A stretch of 58,263 nt of DNA, taken from NCBI GenBank assembly GCA_016873805.1, contig VGVZ01000022.1:1-58263 (forward strand), in the 5' to 3' direction. The DNA is from Ignavibacteria bacterium (lineage in GTDB: Bacteria; Bacteroidota; Ignavibacteria; UBA10030). Within the stretch, counting starts at the first letter, position 1. Every line of letters begins with the position of its first letter. Below the pieces are notes generated by a model that made no database searches, had not been told where the DNA came from, and worked only from the letters and a program-made list of their open reading frames with translations. Positions 1 through 8,379 of this stretch are shown in pieces. The translations under genes and the position numbers were made by a program.

Positions 1-805
1 AAAGGTCTTCGTTCTCGCGGGGTCAAGAGACTTCACGGGGGCCGCGGCACTCTGTGCAAACGCCTGCTTGAAATCGGGTGCAGGAGCTGTTGTGCTCGGG
101 GTCCCGGAGTCGGTATTTCCGATCGTCGCAAAGAAAGTCGCTGAGCCAATCGTTGTTCCTTTGGCGGCTACCAAGGATGGCACACTGGGGCGTGGGGCGG
201 TGACGAAGATCCATGAACGGTTGGCATGGGCGGATGTGGTCGTGATCGGCCCAGGTCTCTCGCAGAACGAGGAGACTGCCTACGTCGTTTTGCAGGTGCT
301 GAGATCTGGCTTTGAACGAATCGTGCTTGATGCCGACGGGTTGAACATTGTGGCGACCCGCGGTCTGGGTTTCTTCCGCCGAAGCCAATCGCGATTCATT
401 CTGACTCCGCACGCGGGGGAACTCTCACGAATCACAAAAATTCCATCATCCATGATCGAACAGAACCGGATCGAGATCGCCCGATCGACTGCGAAGAAGA
501 CGGGGGCTACCGTCGTCCTCAAAGGTGCTCCGAGCGTCACTGCCGGTCGCGATGGTCTCGTCTACATCAATTCCACAGGAAACCCTGGAATGGCCACGGT
601 GGGTTCAGGGGACGTTTTGGCAGGTCTCATCGGCGGCCTGTGGGCACAGGGGGCGGAAGAGGTGTCTGCGGCTGTTGCCGGAGTTTACGTTCACGGCCTG
701 GCAGGTGATCTGGCTTCAGCGAAACTCGGTGAGCGAAGCATCGTCGCGGGTGATCTCGTCGCGCTGACGCCGCATGCGTTCAGCCAGGTGGGGGGCAAGT
801 GTTGA
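1..805 (+). CDS. nnrD: ADP-dependent NAD(P)H-hydrate dehydratase (Nnr C-terminal domain), 5' truncated
   Basis: Repairs hydrated NADH or NADPH by ATP/ADP-dependent dehydration. The reading frame is open from base 2, so the start (and possibly the N-terminal epimerase half of a bifunctional Nnr protein) lies outside the window. The visible 267 residues contain the ribokinase-like fold signatures: GSRDFTGAA followed by a Gly/Ala-rich helix near the start, and NPGMATVGSGDVLAG near residue 200, which matches the family's ATP-binding and catalytic Asp motif (usually NPGMATGGTGDVL). The TGA stop overlaps the start of the VanZ-like gene. Family assignment is firm; whether the whole gene is one- or two-domain cannot be seen. 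Confidence 0.93.
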   Translation, partial: KVFVLAGSRDFTGAAALCANACLKSGAGAVVLGVPESVFPIVAKKVAEPIVVPLAATKDGTLGRGAVTKIHERLAWADVVVIGPGLSQNEETAYVVLQVLRSGFERIVLDADGLNIVATRGLGFFRRSQSRFILTPHAGELSRITKIPSSMIEQNRIEIARSTAKKTGATVVLKGAPSVTAGRDGLVYINSTGNPGMATVGSGDVLAGLIGGLWAQGAEEVSAAVAGVYVHGLAGDLASAKLGERSIVAGDLVALTPHAFSQVGGKC

Positions 806-1194
806 GGATGAAGAAATTCCTCACCTTCCAATTCCCCTTCATTCTGTGGATGATCTGCATTCTTGGACTCTCTTCGATCCCGAGTTTTCCCACGTTCAAA
901 GCACTTCTTTCGCTGGACAAGGTCGGCCATATCGTGATGTTTCTGATTCTGACTTGGCTTGCGTGGCGGGCGTTCCATTTTCAGGATCGAGTTGAATGGC
1001 TGCGCAGGCATGCCCTGCTCTCCGGTTTTCTGTTCGCCGGATTCTATGGCGGCGCCACTGAGATCTATCAAATGGCCCTTCCGAATCGCACGGCCGATAT
1101 CTATGATGTTGTCGCAAACATCGTAGGGGCCGGGATATTCTTCGTGTGGCGTGTGTATCGTCGCCGTTCGGCTGGCCAGGCGTCTGGGTCGTAG
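799..1194 (+). CDS. VanZ-like family membrane protein
   Basis: Small integral membrane protein (131 aa) of the VanZ-like family; its biochemical role is unknown in most bacteria. Hydrophobic segments occupy roughly residues 10-27, 37-52, 70-85 and 100-117. The conserved pattern DKVGHIVMF, then an E-I-Y-Q helix, then R-x-x-D-x-x-D-V-V-A-N is present and is typical of the family. The start may be GTG at 799 (overlapping the nnrD stop by 7 nt, with a G-rich site just upstream) or ATG at 808. Translational coupling to nnrD is likely either way. Confidence 0.85.
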   Translation: MLRMKKFLTFQFPFILWMICILGLSSIPSFPTFKALLSLDKVGHIVMFLILTWLAWRAFHFQDRVEWLRRHALLSGFLFAGFYGGATEIYQMALPNRTADIYDVVANIVGAGIFFVWRVYRRRSAGQASGS

Positions 1195-1210
1195 CTCACG
1201 AAGAATGCGT

Positions 1211-1239
1211 TTGACAACTGTGCATTTTCTCCATATATT
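1211..1239 (+). promoter_or_regulatory. Sigma-70-type promoter for the tonB gene
   Basis: TTGACA at 1211-1216, a 17-nt spacer, then TATATT at 1234-1239. The predicted start is about 1246, giving a 30-nt leader to the tonB ATG at 1277. It is a perfect -35 with a near-consensus -10 in the only AT-rich part of the gap. Confidence 0.75.
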
Positions 1240-1276
1240 TTACGCAGACAAGTAAGCAAAGCTGGAGATTCCTTCA

Positions 1277-1918
1277 ATGGTTCGCAAAAACCCAAAAGTC
1301 GACCTCAAATTCAAGTATCAAAAGACATTTGAGGTTTCATTGATGATCGCCCTGGCGCTGATGATCGTGGCCTTCAAGTTTTTCCCGGATGTTGAGAAGC
1401 CGAAGGGAATTCTCGCCGCCCAGCAGGAGATCGTCGACGTCGAGGATATCGAGATCACGAAGCAGGAGAATCGTCCACCTCCGCCCCCGCGTCCACCCAT
1501 CCCGATTGAGGCGCCGACAGACGATGCGCTTGATGACATCGAGATCAGGGATACGGAAATAAACGTTCGCGAAGAAGTAGCTCCGCCGCCGCCGAAGCAG
1601 GAGGAAGAGGAAGAAGTGTACTTCGTGGCAGTGGAAGATTTGCCCGAACCGATCGGCGGAATTGCCGCAATTCAACGGGCCGTGGTCTACCCCGAGATTG
1701 CGAAGCGGGCGGGAGTCGAGGGCACGGTCTTCATCGAGGCGTTCGTTGATGAATCAGGAAGTGTCACCAGGACGCTCGTCGTCAAGGGTATTGGCGCCGG
1801 TTGTGACGAAGCGGCTCAGGAAGCCGTGATGAAGACGAAATTCAAGCCCGGCAAACAGCGCGGGAAGCCGGTGAAGGTGCGGATGTCCATCCCCATTCGG
1901 TTCAGACTGCAGAAGTAG
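1277..1918 (+). CDS. tonB: TonB-family energy transducer
   Basis: Couples inner-membrane proton motive force (through ExbB/ExbD) to outer-membrane TonB-dependent receptors. The 213-aa protein has a short cytoplasmic N-terminus, one membrane anchor at about residues 20-38, an acidic, proline-rich periplasmic linker (two PPPP-type runs near residues 66-76 and 102-105) and a C-terminal TonB domain at about 125-213. The domain shows YPEIAKRAGVEGTVFIEAFV and ends in a PVKVRMSIPIRF strand. ExbB/ExbD are not adjacent. Its own promoter lies upstream and an intrinsic terminator follows, so it is probably monocistronic. Confidence 0.93.
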   Translation: MVRKNPKVDLKFKYQKTFEVSLMIALALMIVAFKFFPDVEKPKGILAAQQEIVDVEDIEITKQENRPPPPPRPPIPIEAPTDDALDDIEIRDTEINVREEVAPPPPKQEEEEEVYFVAVEDLPEPIGGIAAIQRAVVYPEIAKRAGVEGTVFIEAFVDESGSVTRTLVVKGIGAGCDEAAQEAVMKTKFKPGKQRGKPVKVRMSIPIRFRLQK

Positions 1919-1944
1919 CCGAACGCGCCACATCGTGGTTTGTC

Positions 1945-1980
1945 AATCCGCCGTGGGAAGAAAACCGCGGCGGATTTTTC
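1945..1980 (+). terminator. Rho-independent terminator after tonB
   Basis: AATCCGCCG at 1945-1953 pairs perfectly with CGGCGGATT at 1968-1976, extended inward by three more pairs around an A-rich loop and followed by TTTTT. It ends the tonB transcript 26 nt past the stop codon. Confidence 0.85.
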
Positions 1981-2011
1981 TTGATATGATCATTCGGGAT
2001 AATTCCAGAGC

Positions 2012-3148
2012 GTGAGATTCACACTTCTCCAGACTGACGGGAGAGCGAGAGCGGGGCGAATCGAAACCGATCACGGTGCCGTCGAAACTCCGGTGTTCAT
2101 GGCCGTGGGAACTCAAGGGGCCGTGAAGGCGATTCAACAGCGAGAGCTCGAGGAAGTGGGCGCGCAAATCATCCTCGGCAATACGTACCACCTCTACTTG
2201 CGCCCGGGAGAGTCGCTGATCGAAAAGGCCGGAGGACTCCATCGGTTCATCAACTGGAGACGCCCCATCCTCACCGACAGCGGCGGCTACCAGATATTCA
2301 GCCTGTCCGATCTCAGAACGATCGAGGAGTCCGGCGTGAGCTTTCGATCGCATCTCGATGGAGGGCTCCACCGGTTCACTCCCGAATCCGTCGTGACGAT
2401 TCAGCGACAGCTTGGATCGGACATCATGATGGTTCTTGACGAATGCGCTCCCTACCCTTGCGAGCGGGAGTATGCAGAGGCGTCGAATGAGTTGACACTC
2501 CGCTGGGCGGAACGGTGCAAAATGCAGTTCGAACGGGAGGCGCCGCGATACGGGCACAGCCAGGCCCTGTTTGGGATCGTTCAGGGAAGCGTGTACCCCG
2601 ATCTCAGAGAGCAGAGTGCGCGTTCGCTGGTGACGATGGAGTTTGATGGTTACGCTCTAGGGGGATTGGCGGTGGGCGAACCCGCAGAAACAATGTACGA
2701 GATGATCAGCATCACGGAACCGCACTTGCCGGATCACAAACCACGCTACCTGATGGGAGTGGGAACTCCGGCAAATCTGCTGGAGGCAGTCGAACGAGGG
2801 ATCGATATGTTCGACTGCGTGATGCCGACCCGAAACGGACGAAACGGAATGATGTTCACGCGCAGTGGAACCATCAACCTGAGAAATGCGGTACACAAGG
2901 AAGATCTTTCACCGGCCGATGAGGATTGTTCGTGCTATACCTGTCGGTCGTTCTCGAGGGCATATTTGCGACACATTTTCGTGTCGCGGGAAATCCTCGC
3001 CCTCCAGCTCGCCACTATCCACAATCTTGCCTTCTATAACTGGCTGATGTCGTCCGCGCGTACGGCAATTCTCGAATCACGCTACGCGCAATGGAAAGAT
3101 GCAACATTGAGAAACATGCAACACCCCGAAACCATGCAGACACACTGA
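2012..3148 (+). CDS. tgt: Queuine/preQ1 tRNA-guanine transglycosylase
   Basis: Exchanges guanine-34 for preQ1 in tRNAs with GUN anticodons during queuosine synthesis. The 378-aa protein is standard length. Visible active-site features: TDSGGYQ with Asp89 (general acid/base), the nucleophile Asp268 in FDCVMPTRNGRNG, and the zinc site Cys306, Cys308, Cys311 (CSCYTC) with His337. The start is GTG at 2012, as no ATG lies near the conserved N-terminus. A QueD-like gene at 47346 could feed the same pathway, though that gene sits with folE and two SDRs. Confidence 0.97.
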   Translation: MRFTLLQTDGRARAGRIETDHGAVETPVFMAVGTQGAVKAIQQRELEEVGAQIILGNTYHLYLRPGESLIEKAGGLHRFINWRRPILTDSGGYQIFSLSDLRTIEESGVSFRSHLDGGLHRFTPESVVTIQRQLGSDIMMVLDECAPYPCEREYAEASNELTLRWAERCKMQFEREAPRYGHSQALFGIVQGSVYPDLREQSARSLVTMEFDGYALGGLAVGEPAETMYEMISITEPHLPDHKPRYLMGVGTPANLLEAVERGIDMFDCVMPTRNGRNGMMFTRSGTINLRNAVHKEDLSPADEDCSCYTCRSFSRAYLRHIFVSREILALQLATIHNLAFYNWLMSSARTAILESRYAQWKDATLRNMQHPETMQTH

Positions 3149-3179
3149 CAAATCACCATCACGTTTGACGGAGGACTCC

Positions 3180-3503
3180 TTGATCACCGATTATGTCATC
3201 CTCATGGCACAACCCCAGGGCGAAGGGGGAAGCGGTTTGACGAGCACGCTCATCATGTTCGCGCTCATCTTTCTCATCTTCTATTTCATGATTATCCGCC
3301 CACAGCAGAAGAGACAGAAAGAACGTCAGAAGATGCTCGACGCCGTCAAGAAAGGGGACAAGGTGGTAACGTCCGGCGGGATTCACGGCACCGTCGTCGG
3401 ACTGGAAGAAAAAACATTGTTGGTTCAGATTGCCGACAACGTGAAAGTGAAAATTGAACGCGGTTCGGTTACGGCGATCACGCGTGAGTCGGAGGGTTCC
3501 TAA
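3180..3503 (+). CDS. yajC: Sec translocon accessory protein YajC
   Basis: Accessory inner-membrane subunit associated with SecDF. With the TTG start at 3180 the protein has 107 aa. This start is chosen because GGAGG (3170-3174) lies 5 nt upstream; the in-frame TTG at 3165 has no such site. One membrane helix spans about residues 21-38 (IMFALIFLIFYFMIIRPQ). The basic cytoplasmic domain that follows has the family pattern RPQQKRQKE and GDKVVTSGGIHGTVVGL. It lies directly after tgt, the same order as tgt-yajC in many bacteria. Confidence 0.95.
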   Translation: MITDYVILMAQPQGEGGSGLTSTLIMFALIFLIFYFMIIRPQQKRQKERQKMLDAVKKGDKVVTSGGIHGTVVGLEEKTLLVQIADNVKVKIERGSVTAITRESEGS

Positions 3504-3548
3504 ACGATTCCTGATGTGTCATCCGGATCGTCTGACACGGAGACCACC

Positions 3549-4787
3549 ATGACAGAAAAGATGACTTCTCACTTCAATACCATCGACCAGGCCATCGAAG
3601 AAATTCGTTCCGGGAAGGTCGTCATTGTTGTGGACGACGAGGATCGTGAGAATGAGGGCGATTTTGTCGTGGCGGGATCGGAGGTGACTCCCGAGGTCGT
3701 CAATTTTATGGTGAAAGAGGGGCGAGGAGTCCTCTGTGCCCCCCTTTCGTCAAAACGCGCCAAAGAGCTCGCGCTCGCGCCGATGGTGGAATCGAACACC
3801 TCCCTTCATGAAACCCCGTTCACAGTCTCGATCGACTATATCCACGGAACGACGACGGGAGTGTCGGCCGCTGATCGGGCCGCGACAATCAAAGCCTTGA
3901 TCGACCGTAACGCGAAGCCGAGCGACTTCGCTCGCCCCGGGCACGTCTTCCCGCTGCGCGCATCCGACGGAGGCGTGCTCCGCCGGGCGGGTCATACGGA
4001 AGCCGTCGTGGACCTCTGCCGGCTCGCGGGTCTTCCGCCCGTTGGCGTTCTGTGCGAGATCCTGAACGAAGATGGATCCATGGCACGTGTTCCAGATCTC
4101 ACGAAGATCGCCAAACAGTTTGACCTCAAAATCGTTACCGTCCGAAACCTGATCGAATACCGGATGGAACGAGAGAAACTCGTTCACAGAATCGTTTCCA
4201 CCCACCTCCCATCCAAGATCGGCTCGTTTGAGCTGCATCTCTATCGGAGTGATACGGACGAAAAGGAGCACCTTGCCCTCGTGAAGGGGGAGATCTCTCC
4301 TGATCATCCGACGTTGGTCCGCGTCCACAGCGAATGTCTTACCGGAGACGTCTTTGGATCGCTTCGCTGTGATTGCAGCGACCAGCTGTCTGCGGCTTTG
4401 AGTATGGTCGAACGGGAAGGCCGGGGCGTGGTGCTCTATATGAGGCAGGAGGGACGGGGCATCGGTCTGCAAAACAAGCTTCGCGCGTACAAGCTCCAGG
4501 ATGAAGGGTGGGATACCGTCGAAGCCAATGAGAAGCTCGGCTTTCGACCGGATCTGCGCGACTACGGTATCGGGGCGCAAATCCTGAAGGACCTTGGGGT
4601 CGGCAAGATGCGGCTGATGACCAACAATCCCAAAAAAATCATCGGCCTGGATGCATACGGGCTTGAAATCGTCGAACGGATCCCTCTCGAAATCGATCCC
4701 AATCTCGTCAATCAGAACTACCTGGCGGCCAAACGAGACAAGCTTGGCCATCTCATCCTGATCGATAAGCCGAAACAATCGCCATAA
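3549..4787 (+). CDS. ribBA: Bifunctional DHBP synthase / GTP cyclohydrolase II
   Basis: Supplies both precursors of riboflavin: 3,4-dihydroxy-2-butanone 4-phosphate from ribulose 5-phosphate (N-terminal half) and the pyrimidine precursor from GTP (C-terminal half). ATG 3549 (412 aa) is preferred because GGAG lies 6 nt upstream. The RibB half shows [12 protein letters not shown] and RAGHTEA; the RibA half shows the zinc-site pattern [17 protein letters not shown] and the catalytic RQEGRGIGL. The last 22 codons lie inside a 339-bp segment repeated at 6207-6545, but this copy is the complete gene. Confidence 0.97.
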   Translation: MTEKMTSHFNTIDQAIEEIRSGKVVIVVDDEDRENEGDFVVAGSEVTPEVVNFMVKEGRGVLCAPLSSKRAKELALAPMVESNTSLHETPFTVSIDYIHGTTTGVSAADRAATIKALIDRNAKPSDFARPGHVFPLRASDGGVLRRAGHTEAVVDLCRLAGLPPVGVLCEILNEDGSMARVPDLTKIAKQFDLKIVTVRNLIEYRMEREKLVHRIVSTHLPSKIGSFELHLYRSDTDEKEHLALVKGEISPDHPTLVRVHSECLTGDVFGSLRCDCSDQLSAALSMVEREGRGVVLYMRQEGRGIGLQNKLRAYKLQDEGWDTVEANEKLGFRPDLRDYGIGAQILKDLGVGKMRLMTNNPKKIIGLDAYGLEIVERIPLEIDPNLVNQNYLAAKRDKLGHLILIDKPKQSP

Positions 4788-5059
4788 TTCCCCATTGCGC
4801 TCTTCGAGCGCTGTCTGATCTCATCTGCTCTCCCTGCGTGGTATGCACGAACAAAGTGCCGAAAACATCCAACACATCCTGAGTCAAGCGCTCTCGCGTG
4901 GCGGCGAATTTGCCGAGATATTCTATGAACGCACGCAGTCGACCTCCATCAGCTTCAACGAGCGGAAGGTGAAGGGGATCTCCAGCGGAGTCTCCGAGGG
5001 GATCGGGATCCGCGTTGTGTCAGGGGAGAGGACCGGTTACGCTTACAGCGACGATCTTC
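4721..5059. repeat. 339-bp direct repeat, upstream copy (ribBA tail plus tldD head)
   Basis: Identical by eye over all 339 bases to 6207-6545 (offset 1486). It begins at CCTGGCGGCC in the ribBA 3' end, includes the ribBA stop and intergenic space, and ends at GACGATCTTC inside the tldD reading frame (codon 72). The two copies enclose a unique 1147-bp insert (5060-6206). Confidence 0.95.
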
Positions 5060-5085
5060 TGAGAAGGGGAGTTTCGGCTATGTGA
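4843..5085 (+). pseudogene. Truncated duplicate 5' fragment of tldD
   Basis: The first 72 codons are identical to the intact tldD at 6329. After 5059 the frame leaves the repeat and ends after eight unrelated residues at a TGA (5083-5085), giving an 80-aa remnant without the metalloprotease core. It is a by-product of the duplication around the hicBA/transposase insert and is unlikely to be functional, though it keeps the native tldD upstream sequence and could be translated. Confidence 0.9.
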
Positions 5086-5325
5086 TTTACATCCGGCCCG
5101 AGCATTACGAGAGAGCGTCCGCCGCGTTGGGGGTGTAGGAAGGATCAAGAAAGAATCCGCACTGCAGAGCGGTGGCCTGTTGATGCACTTCAGCGAGATG
5201 CCCCGGCTTCCAGCTTCACGCTGAACACGGCGTATGAGGTGCTCGGTTTTCCCCATTTTGTGCGGTCTCGGACTGAGATCTGTTTGCGGGGATGCTTGGT
5301 CCGCTCTCGAGGCCTTACGTCTCAA
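5060..5325. other. Left part of the accessory insert, no intact gene seen
   Basis: Unique sequence between the truncated tldD copy and hicA. All six frames are short. One forward frame reads SFGYVIYIRPEHYERASAAL before a stop, which looks like the C-terminal end of some protein, but I do not recognise it. The segment is probably debris carried in with the insert. Confidence 0.5.
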
Positions 5326-5532
5326 CTACAATCTCTGAAATTCCTCCAACGTAAGCCGAGCCTGCTTGAGGATCTTCCTGAATGTACTTTCGGGAACATC
5401 CCCTGTGTGCATAGGGACATAGGTTTGCCTGCCGTCCGGATGGCGCAACACTTTGTGGGAGCCCGATTGTCGTCTCTCTTCGAACCCGGCCCGCAGGAGT
5501 TTTGCCAGAACCTCACGGGCGGAGAACGGCAT
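5326..5532 (-). CDS. hicA: HicA-family toxin (mRNA interferase)
   Basis: Predicted small toxin (68 aa) that cleaves mRNA; the fold resembles a double-stranded-RNA-binding domain. Family hallmarks: N-terminal [15 protein letters not shown], the catalytic-His segment [16 protein letters not shown], a VPMH strand, and a C-terminal helix LTLEEFQRL. It is transcribed leftward after hicB, overlapping the hicB 3' end by 20 nt, so translation is probably coupled. The gene lies inside the insert bounded by the 339-bp repeats, as expected for an acquired TA module. Confidence 0.88.
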   Translation of the reverse strand: MPFSAREVLAKLLRAGFEERRQSGSHKVLRHPDGRQTYVPMHTGDVPESTFRKILKQARLTLEEFQRL

Positions 5533-5761
5533 CGTTGACCTCGATGGTAGAATAGAGTGTTTCTGATTCTACCGGCGCAGGCTCGCCGTTTGCCATCTTT
5601 TCTTCAATCCATAGTTTCACAAGGTCGATGGCAGCATTCCGGGCTCCATCAATTCCTGCGCCGTGTGTGGTGATATCCAGAGCGGGAATATGGGCATAGT
5701 AATAGCCCGCCGGAAAAGATGGGTCGGTGATTTTCTCATAGATGATCGAATATGTCATCAT
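5513..5761 (-). CDS. hicB: HicB-family antitoxin
   Basis: Antitoxin partner of HicA. With the ATG at 5761 (RBS-like AAGGGA about 5 nt upstream) the protein has 82 aa and a partial RNase H-like HicB fold: MTYSIIYEK strand, [18 protein letters not shown], a helix containing [15 protein letters not shown], and a closing acidic tail. No separate DNA-binding domain is visible. The adjacent codon at 5758 is an alternative start. A promoter matching TTGATT-17-TACTTT lies just upstream. HicB usually represses its own operon, though how a protein this short would do so is unclear. Confidence 0.85.
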   Translation of the reverse strand: MMTYSIIYEKITDPSFPAGYYYAHIPALDITTHGAGIDGARNAAIDLVKLWIEEKMANGEPAPVESETLYSTIEVNDAVLRP

Positions 5762-5789
5762 TGTTCCCTTCTCGCTTTGAAGCCCTTGT

Positions 5790-5818
5790 AAAGTAGAGTA
5801 CTCCAGAGAGATAATCAA
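5790..5818 (-). promoter_or_regulatory. Predicted hicBA promoter
   Basis: On the minus strand, TTGATT (5818-5813), a 17-nt spacer and TACTTT (5795-5790), about 29 nt upstream of the hicB start. It is a good match to the promoter pattern used elsewhere in the window. Confidence 0.5.
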
Positions 5819-5925
5819 CTAGAAGTCTGTCCGAGTAATATTTTTCAGTTGTTGAAGAAAACGAGTGATCGTGTATTATATTTGTAACCGTAGCGTCGAT
5901 CCCAATCACCATCGAGTGCATCGCA

Positions 5926-6273
5926 ATGGCAAACACGTACCATCCTTACGACGCGGACCAGCCTTTCCTGATGCCACCGTCGTTGACGGAGTGGCTGCCG
6001 AAGGACCACCTCGTCTATTTTGTAAGAGACCTCCTCACGGAGATCGATCTGTCACCGATCACCTGGATGTACGGGCGGGAAGAACGGCGCTATCCCCCGT
6101 ATCACCCCATGGCGATGACGGGAATCCGTTTGTACGGGTACAGCACTGGGGTCACATCCTCTCGGAAGCTGGAGAAACGGTGTCAGGAAGACGTTGCCTT
6201 TCGTCTCCTGGCGGCCAAACGAGACAAGCTTGGCCATCTCATCCTGATCGATAAGCCGAAACAATCGCCATAA
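5926..6273 (+). pseudogene. IS1182-like transposase N-terminal fragment fused to the RibBA tail
   Basis: The first ~97 residues match the N-terminus of IS1182-type transposases: a YHPYDADQPFLMPPSLTEWL start, HLVYFVRDLL, YPPYHPMAM, GYSTGV and SSRKLEKRCQEDVAFRLLAA. At 6207 the frame enters the second copy of the 339-bp repeat and continues as the last residues of RibBA ([18 protein letters not shown]). The catalytic DDE domain is absent, so the element is dead. In this family the DVAFR-LAA stretch normally continues to a longer protein; the junction falls at a 12-bp stretch (CCTGGCGGCCAA) that both parents could share. Confidence 0.88.
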
Positions 6274-6545
6274 TTCCCCATTGCGCTCTTCGAGCGCTGT
6301 CTGATCTCATCTGCTCTCCCTGCGTGGTATGCACGAACAAAGTGCCGAAAACATCCAACACATCCTGAGTCAAGCGCTCTCGCGTGGCGGCGAATTTGCC
6401 GAGATATTCTATGAACGCACGCAGTCGACCTCCATCAGCTTCAACGAGCGGAAGGTGAAGGGGATCTCCAGCGGAGTCTCCGAGGGGATCGGGATCCGCG
6501 TTGTGTCAGGGGAGAGGACCGGTTACGCTTACAGCGACGATCTTC
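6207..6545. repeat. 339-bp direct repeat, downstream copy (ribBA tail plus tldD head)
   Basis: Second copy of the segment at 4721-5059, with no difference seen. Here the ribBA tail is joined to a transposase fragment on the left, and the tldD head continues into the full tldD gene on the right, so the pair leaves ribBA and tldD both intact. Confidence 0.95.
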
Positions 6546-7729
6546 GACTGGTGGCGTTACTCGAATCGGCACACGTGGCCGCCTGCGTTGCCTCCGGCGA
6601 TGCCCGTGTCACTCCCCGACCCGCGCGGCAGATCGAAAAGATCGGCGCCCGCAGCAATCGTCCGTTGGATCTGGTTGATGCCTCCGCGAAGACCGGATTA
6701 CTCTATCGCGCGGACGAGGCGGCACGGGAGTCCGATAGTCAAGTCAGGGAGGTAAGCTGTTCCTACGGAGAGAACACCCGGCGTATCTGGGTGGCGAATT
6801 CCGACGGGCTCTGGAGGGAAGCCGAGGACGACTTGTTCCGGATGTCCATCGCGGTGATTGTCGTGGAGGGCGGAAAGCGGGAGTCGGGGATGGAATTTCT
6901 TGGAGGTCGATTTGGATTCGAATACTTTGACGCGCATCCGCCGGAAACGGCCGCACTGAGGGCGACGGAACAGGCGATCACAAAATTGAAAGCACGTCCG
7001 GCCCCTGCGGGTCAGTTTCCAGTCGTCGTGAATGCCGGCTGGGGAGGAGTACTGGTGCATGAAGGGGTGGGACATGGCCTTGAGGGGGATTTCAACCGAA
7101 AGGGAACATCGATCTACTCAGGAAGATTCGGTCAATCGGTCGCGTCACCGCTCGTGACGATCATCGATGACGGCACGATTCCTAATGGACGTGGCTCGCT
7201 TCCGATCGATGACGAAGGGACTCCGATGCAACGAACCACGCTCATCGAACATGGCGTGCTGGTCGGGTTTCTGTACGATCGACTGAACGCGAAACTCGAC
7301 GGCGTAGTATCCACGGGCAACGGGCGACGTGAGAGCTACCGACACATTCCGTATCCGCGAATGCGAAATACCTTCATCGCCGCAGGCACCGACACGCCTG
7401 ACGATTTGATGCGTTCGGTGAAACGCGGAATCTTCGCAAAGCATCTTGGGGGAGGCCAGGTCGATATCGTCAGCGGCAACTTTGTCTTCGAAATCAGCGA
7501 AGGATATTTGATTGAGGGGGGAGAGATTACCGTTCCGGTCCGGGGGGCCAACCTCATCGGGAACGGACCGGATGCAATGCGCAGCGTGATTGGTGTCGGC
7601 AACGATCTCGAAATCGAAAAACGAGTCGGCTCGTGCGGCAAGGAGGGCCAGTATGTTCCGGTTGGCGTCGGTCAGCCCACGATCCTCATCCGGGAGATGA
7701 CCATCGGAGGAACCGAATGGACCGGCTAG
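6329..7729 (+). CDS. tldD: TldD/PmbA-family metalloprotease, TldD-like
   Basis: Zinc-dependent peptidase of the TldD family, which in Enterobacteria works with TldE/PmbA in microcin maturation and CcdA degradation; the role elsewhere is less clear. The 466-aa protein has the usual length. It carries the HExxxH zinc motif (HEGVGH, residues 244-249) followed by GLEGDF, the substrate-contact region RRESYRHIPYPRMRNTF, and the C-terminal GNDLEIEKRVGSCGKEGQ block. The PmbA partner is not in the window. The first 72 codons and the upstream region lie in the 339-bp repeat, so its transcription may now start within the insert or repeat. Confidence 0.95.
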   Translation: MHEQSAENIQHILSQALSRGGEFAEIFYERTQSTSISFNERKVKGISSGVSEGIGIRVVSGERTGYAYSDDLRLVALLESAHVAACVASGDARVTPRPARQIEKIGARSNRPLDLVDASAKTGLLYRADEAARESDSQVREVSCSYGENTRRIWVANSDGLWREAEDDLFRMSIAVIVVEGGKRESGMEFLGGRFGFEYFDAHPPETAALRATEQAITKLKARPAPAGQFPVVVNAGWGGVLVHEGVGHGLEGDFNRKGTSIYSGRFGQSVASPLVTIIDDGTIPNGRGSLPIDDEGTPMQRTTLIEHGVLVGFLYDRLNAKLDGVVSTGNGRRESYRHIPYPRMRNTFIAAGTDTPDDLMRSVKRGIFAKHLGGGQVDIVSGNFVFEISEGYLIEGGEITVPVRGANLIGNGPDAMRSVIGVGNDLEIEKRVGSCGKEGQYVPVGVGQPTILIREMTIGGTEWTG

Positions 7730-7802
7730 GGACAAGCCGTTTTCGATTTTCGCTTGCGTCTGAATTCAAATTCTCCTACTTTTTGGGTGGAAATGACGAC
7801 CG

Positions 7803-7835
7803 GCCACCATCGATTGATGATGGCTTTTCTTTTTG
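7803..7835 (+). terminator. Intrinsic terminator after tldD
   Basis: GCCACCATC at 7803-7811 pairs with GATGATGGC (7816-7824) with one C/A mismatch and a 4-nt loop, followed by TTTTCTTTTT. It lies 74 nt past the tldD stop. Confidence 0.75.
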
Positions 7836-7891
7836 ATGTCGCTCCGTGATCGCAGGATGATCATGGAGTGCATTTGTTTTCAGGAGGTGCA

Positions 7892-8371
7892 ATGGGAGAC
7901 AACGGAAGCATCTACTTAACCCGCGAACGAATCGTCGAGCTCGAGCAGGAACTCCGCGATCTGAAGATCAACGGACGCGCGGATATCGCTCAGAAGATTG
8001 CCGACGCGCGAAGCTACGGTGACCTGAGCGAGAATGCCGAATACGATGCCGCAAAAGAGGCCCAACAGCATCTCGAACTGCGCATCGCCAAGCTCGAGGA
8101 AACTCTCTCGCGAGCCCGCATCATTGAAAGCTCCGAGCTCCCAAACGACAAAGTCTATATCCTCTCTCTGGTCACGCTTCACGACCTCAAGACGGATGAG
8201 CAGATCGAGTATCGCCTCGTTTCTCCGGAGGAGGCCGATTTCGACAAGAACAAGATATCCATCACCTCCCCCATCGGAAAAGCCCTCATGGGAAGACGCG
8301 CTGGCGAGACGGTGCAAGTGAAAGTCCCTGCCGGCGTGCTCGAGTACAAAATCTTGCAGCTCTCCCGCTGA
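7892..8371 (+). CDS. greA: Transcription elongation factor GreA
   Basis: Binds the RNA polymerase secondary channel and stimulates cleavage of backtracked transcripts. ATG 7892 is chosen because AGGAGG (7882-7887) lies 4 nt upstream, giving the normal 159 aa. The N-terminal antiparallel coiled coil (about 1-75) has the conserved acidic tip GDLSENAEYDAAK that reaches the active site; the C-terminal FKBP-like domain includes the SPIGKALMGRRAGETVQV signature. It lies 8 nt upstream of the CYTH gene, suggesting one transcript. Confidence 0.97.
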   Translation: MGDNGSIYLTRERIVELEQELRDLKINGRADIAQKIADARSYGDLSENAEYDAAKEAQQHLELRIAKLEETLSRARIIESSELPNDKVYILSLVTLHDLKTDEQIEYRLVSPEEADFDKNKISITSPIGKALMGRRAGETVQVKVPAGVLEYKILQLSR

Positions 8372-8379
8372 CCGACCGA

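Noticed and set aside
3504-3548. FMN riboswitch before ribBA
   Set aside because: The gap is 45 nt, too short for the aptamer, and no FMN-box sequence is present.
3750-4778. A 342-codon open frame antisense to ribBA
   Set aside because: Fully covered by conserved RibBA motifs on the other strand.
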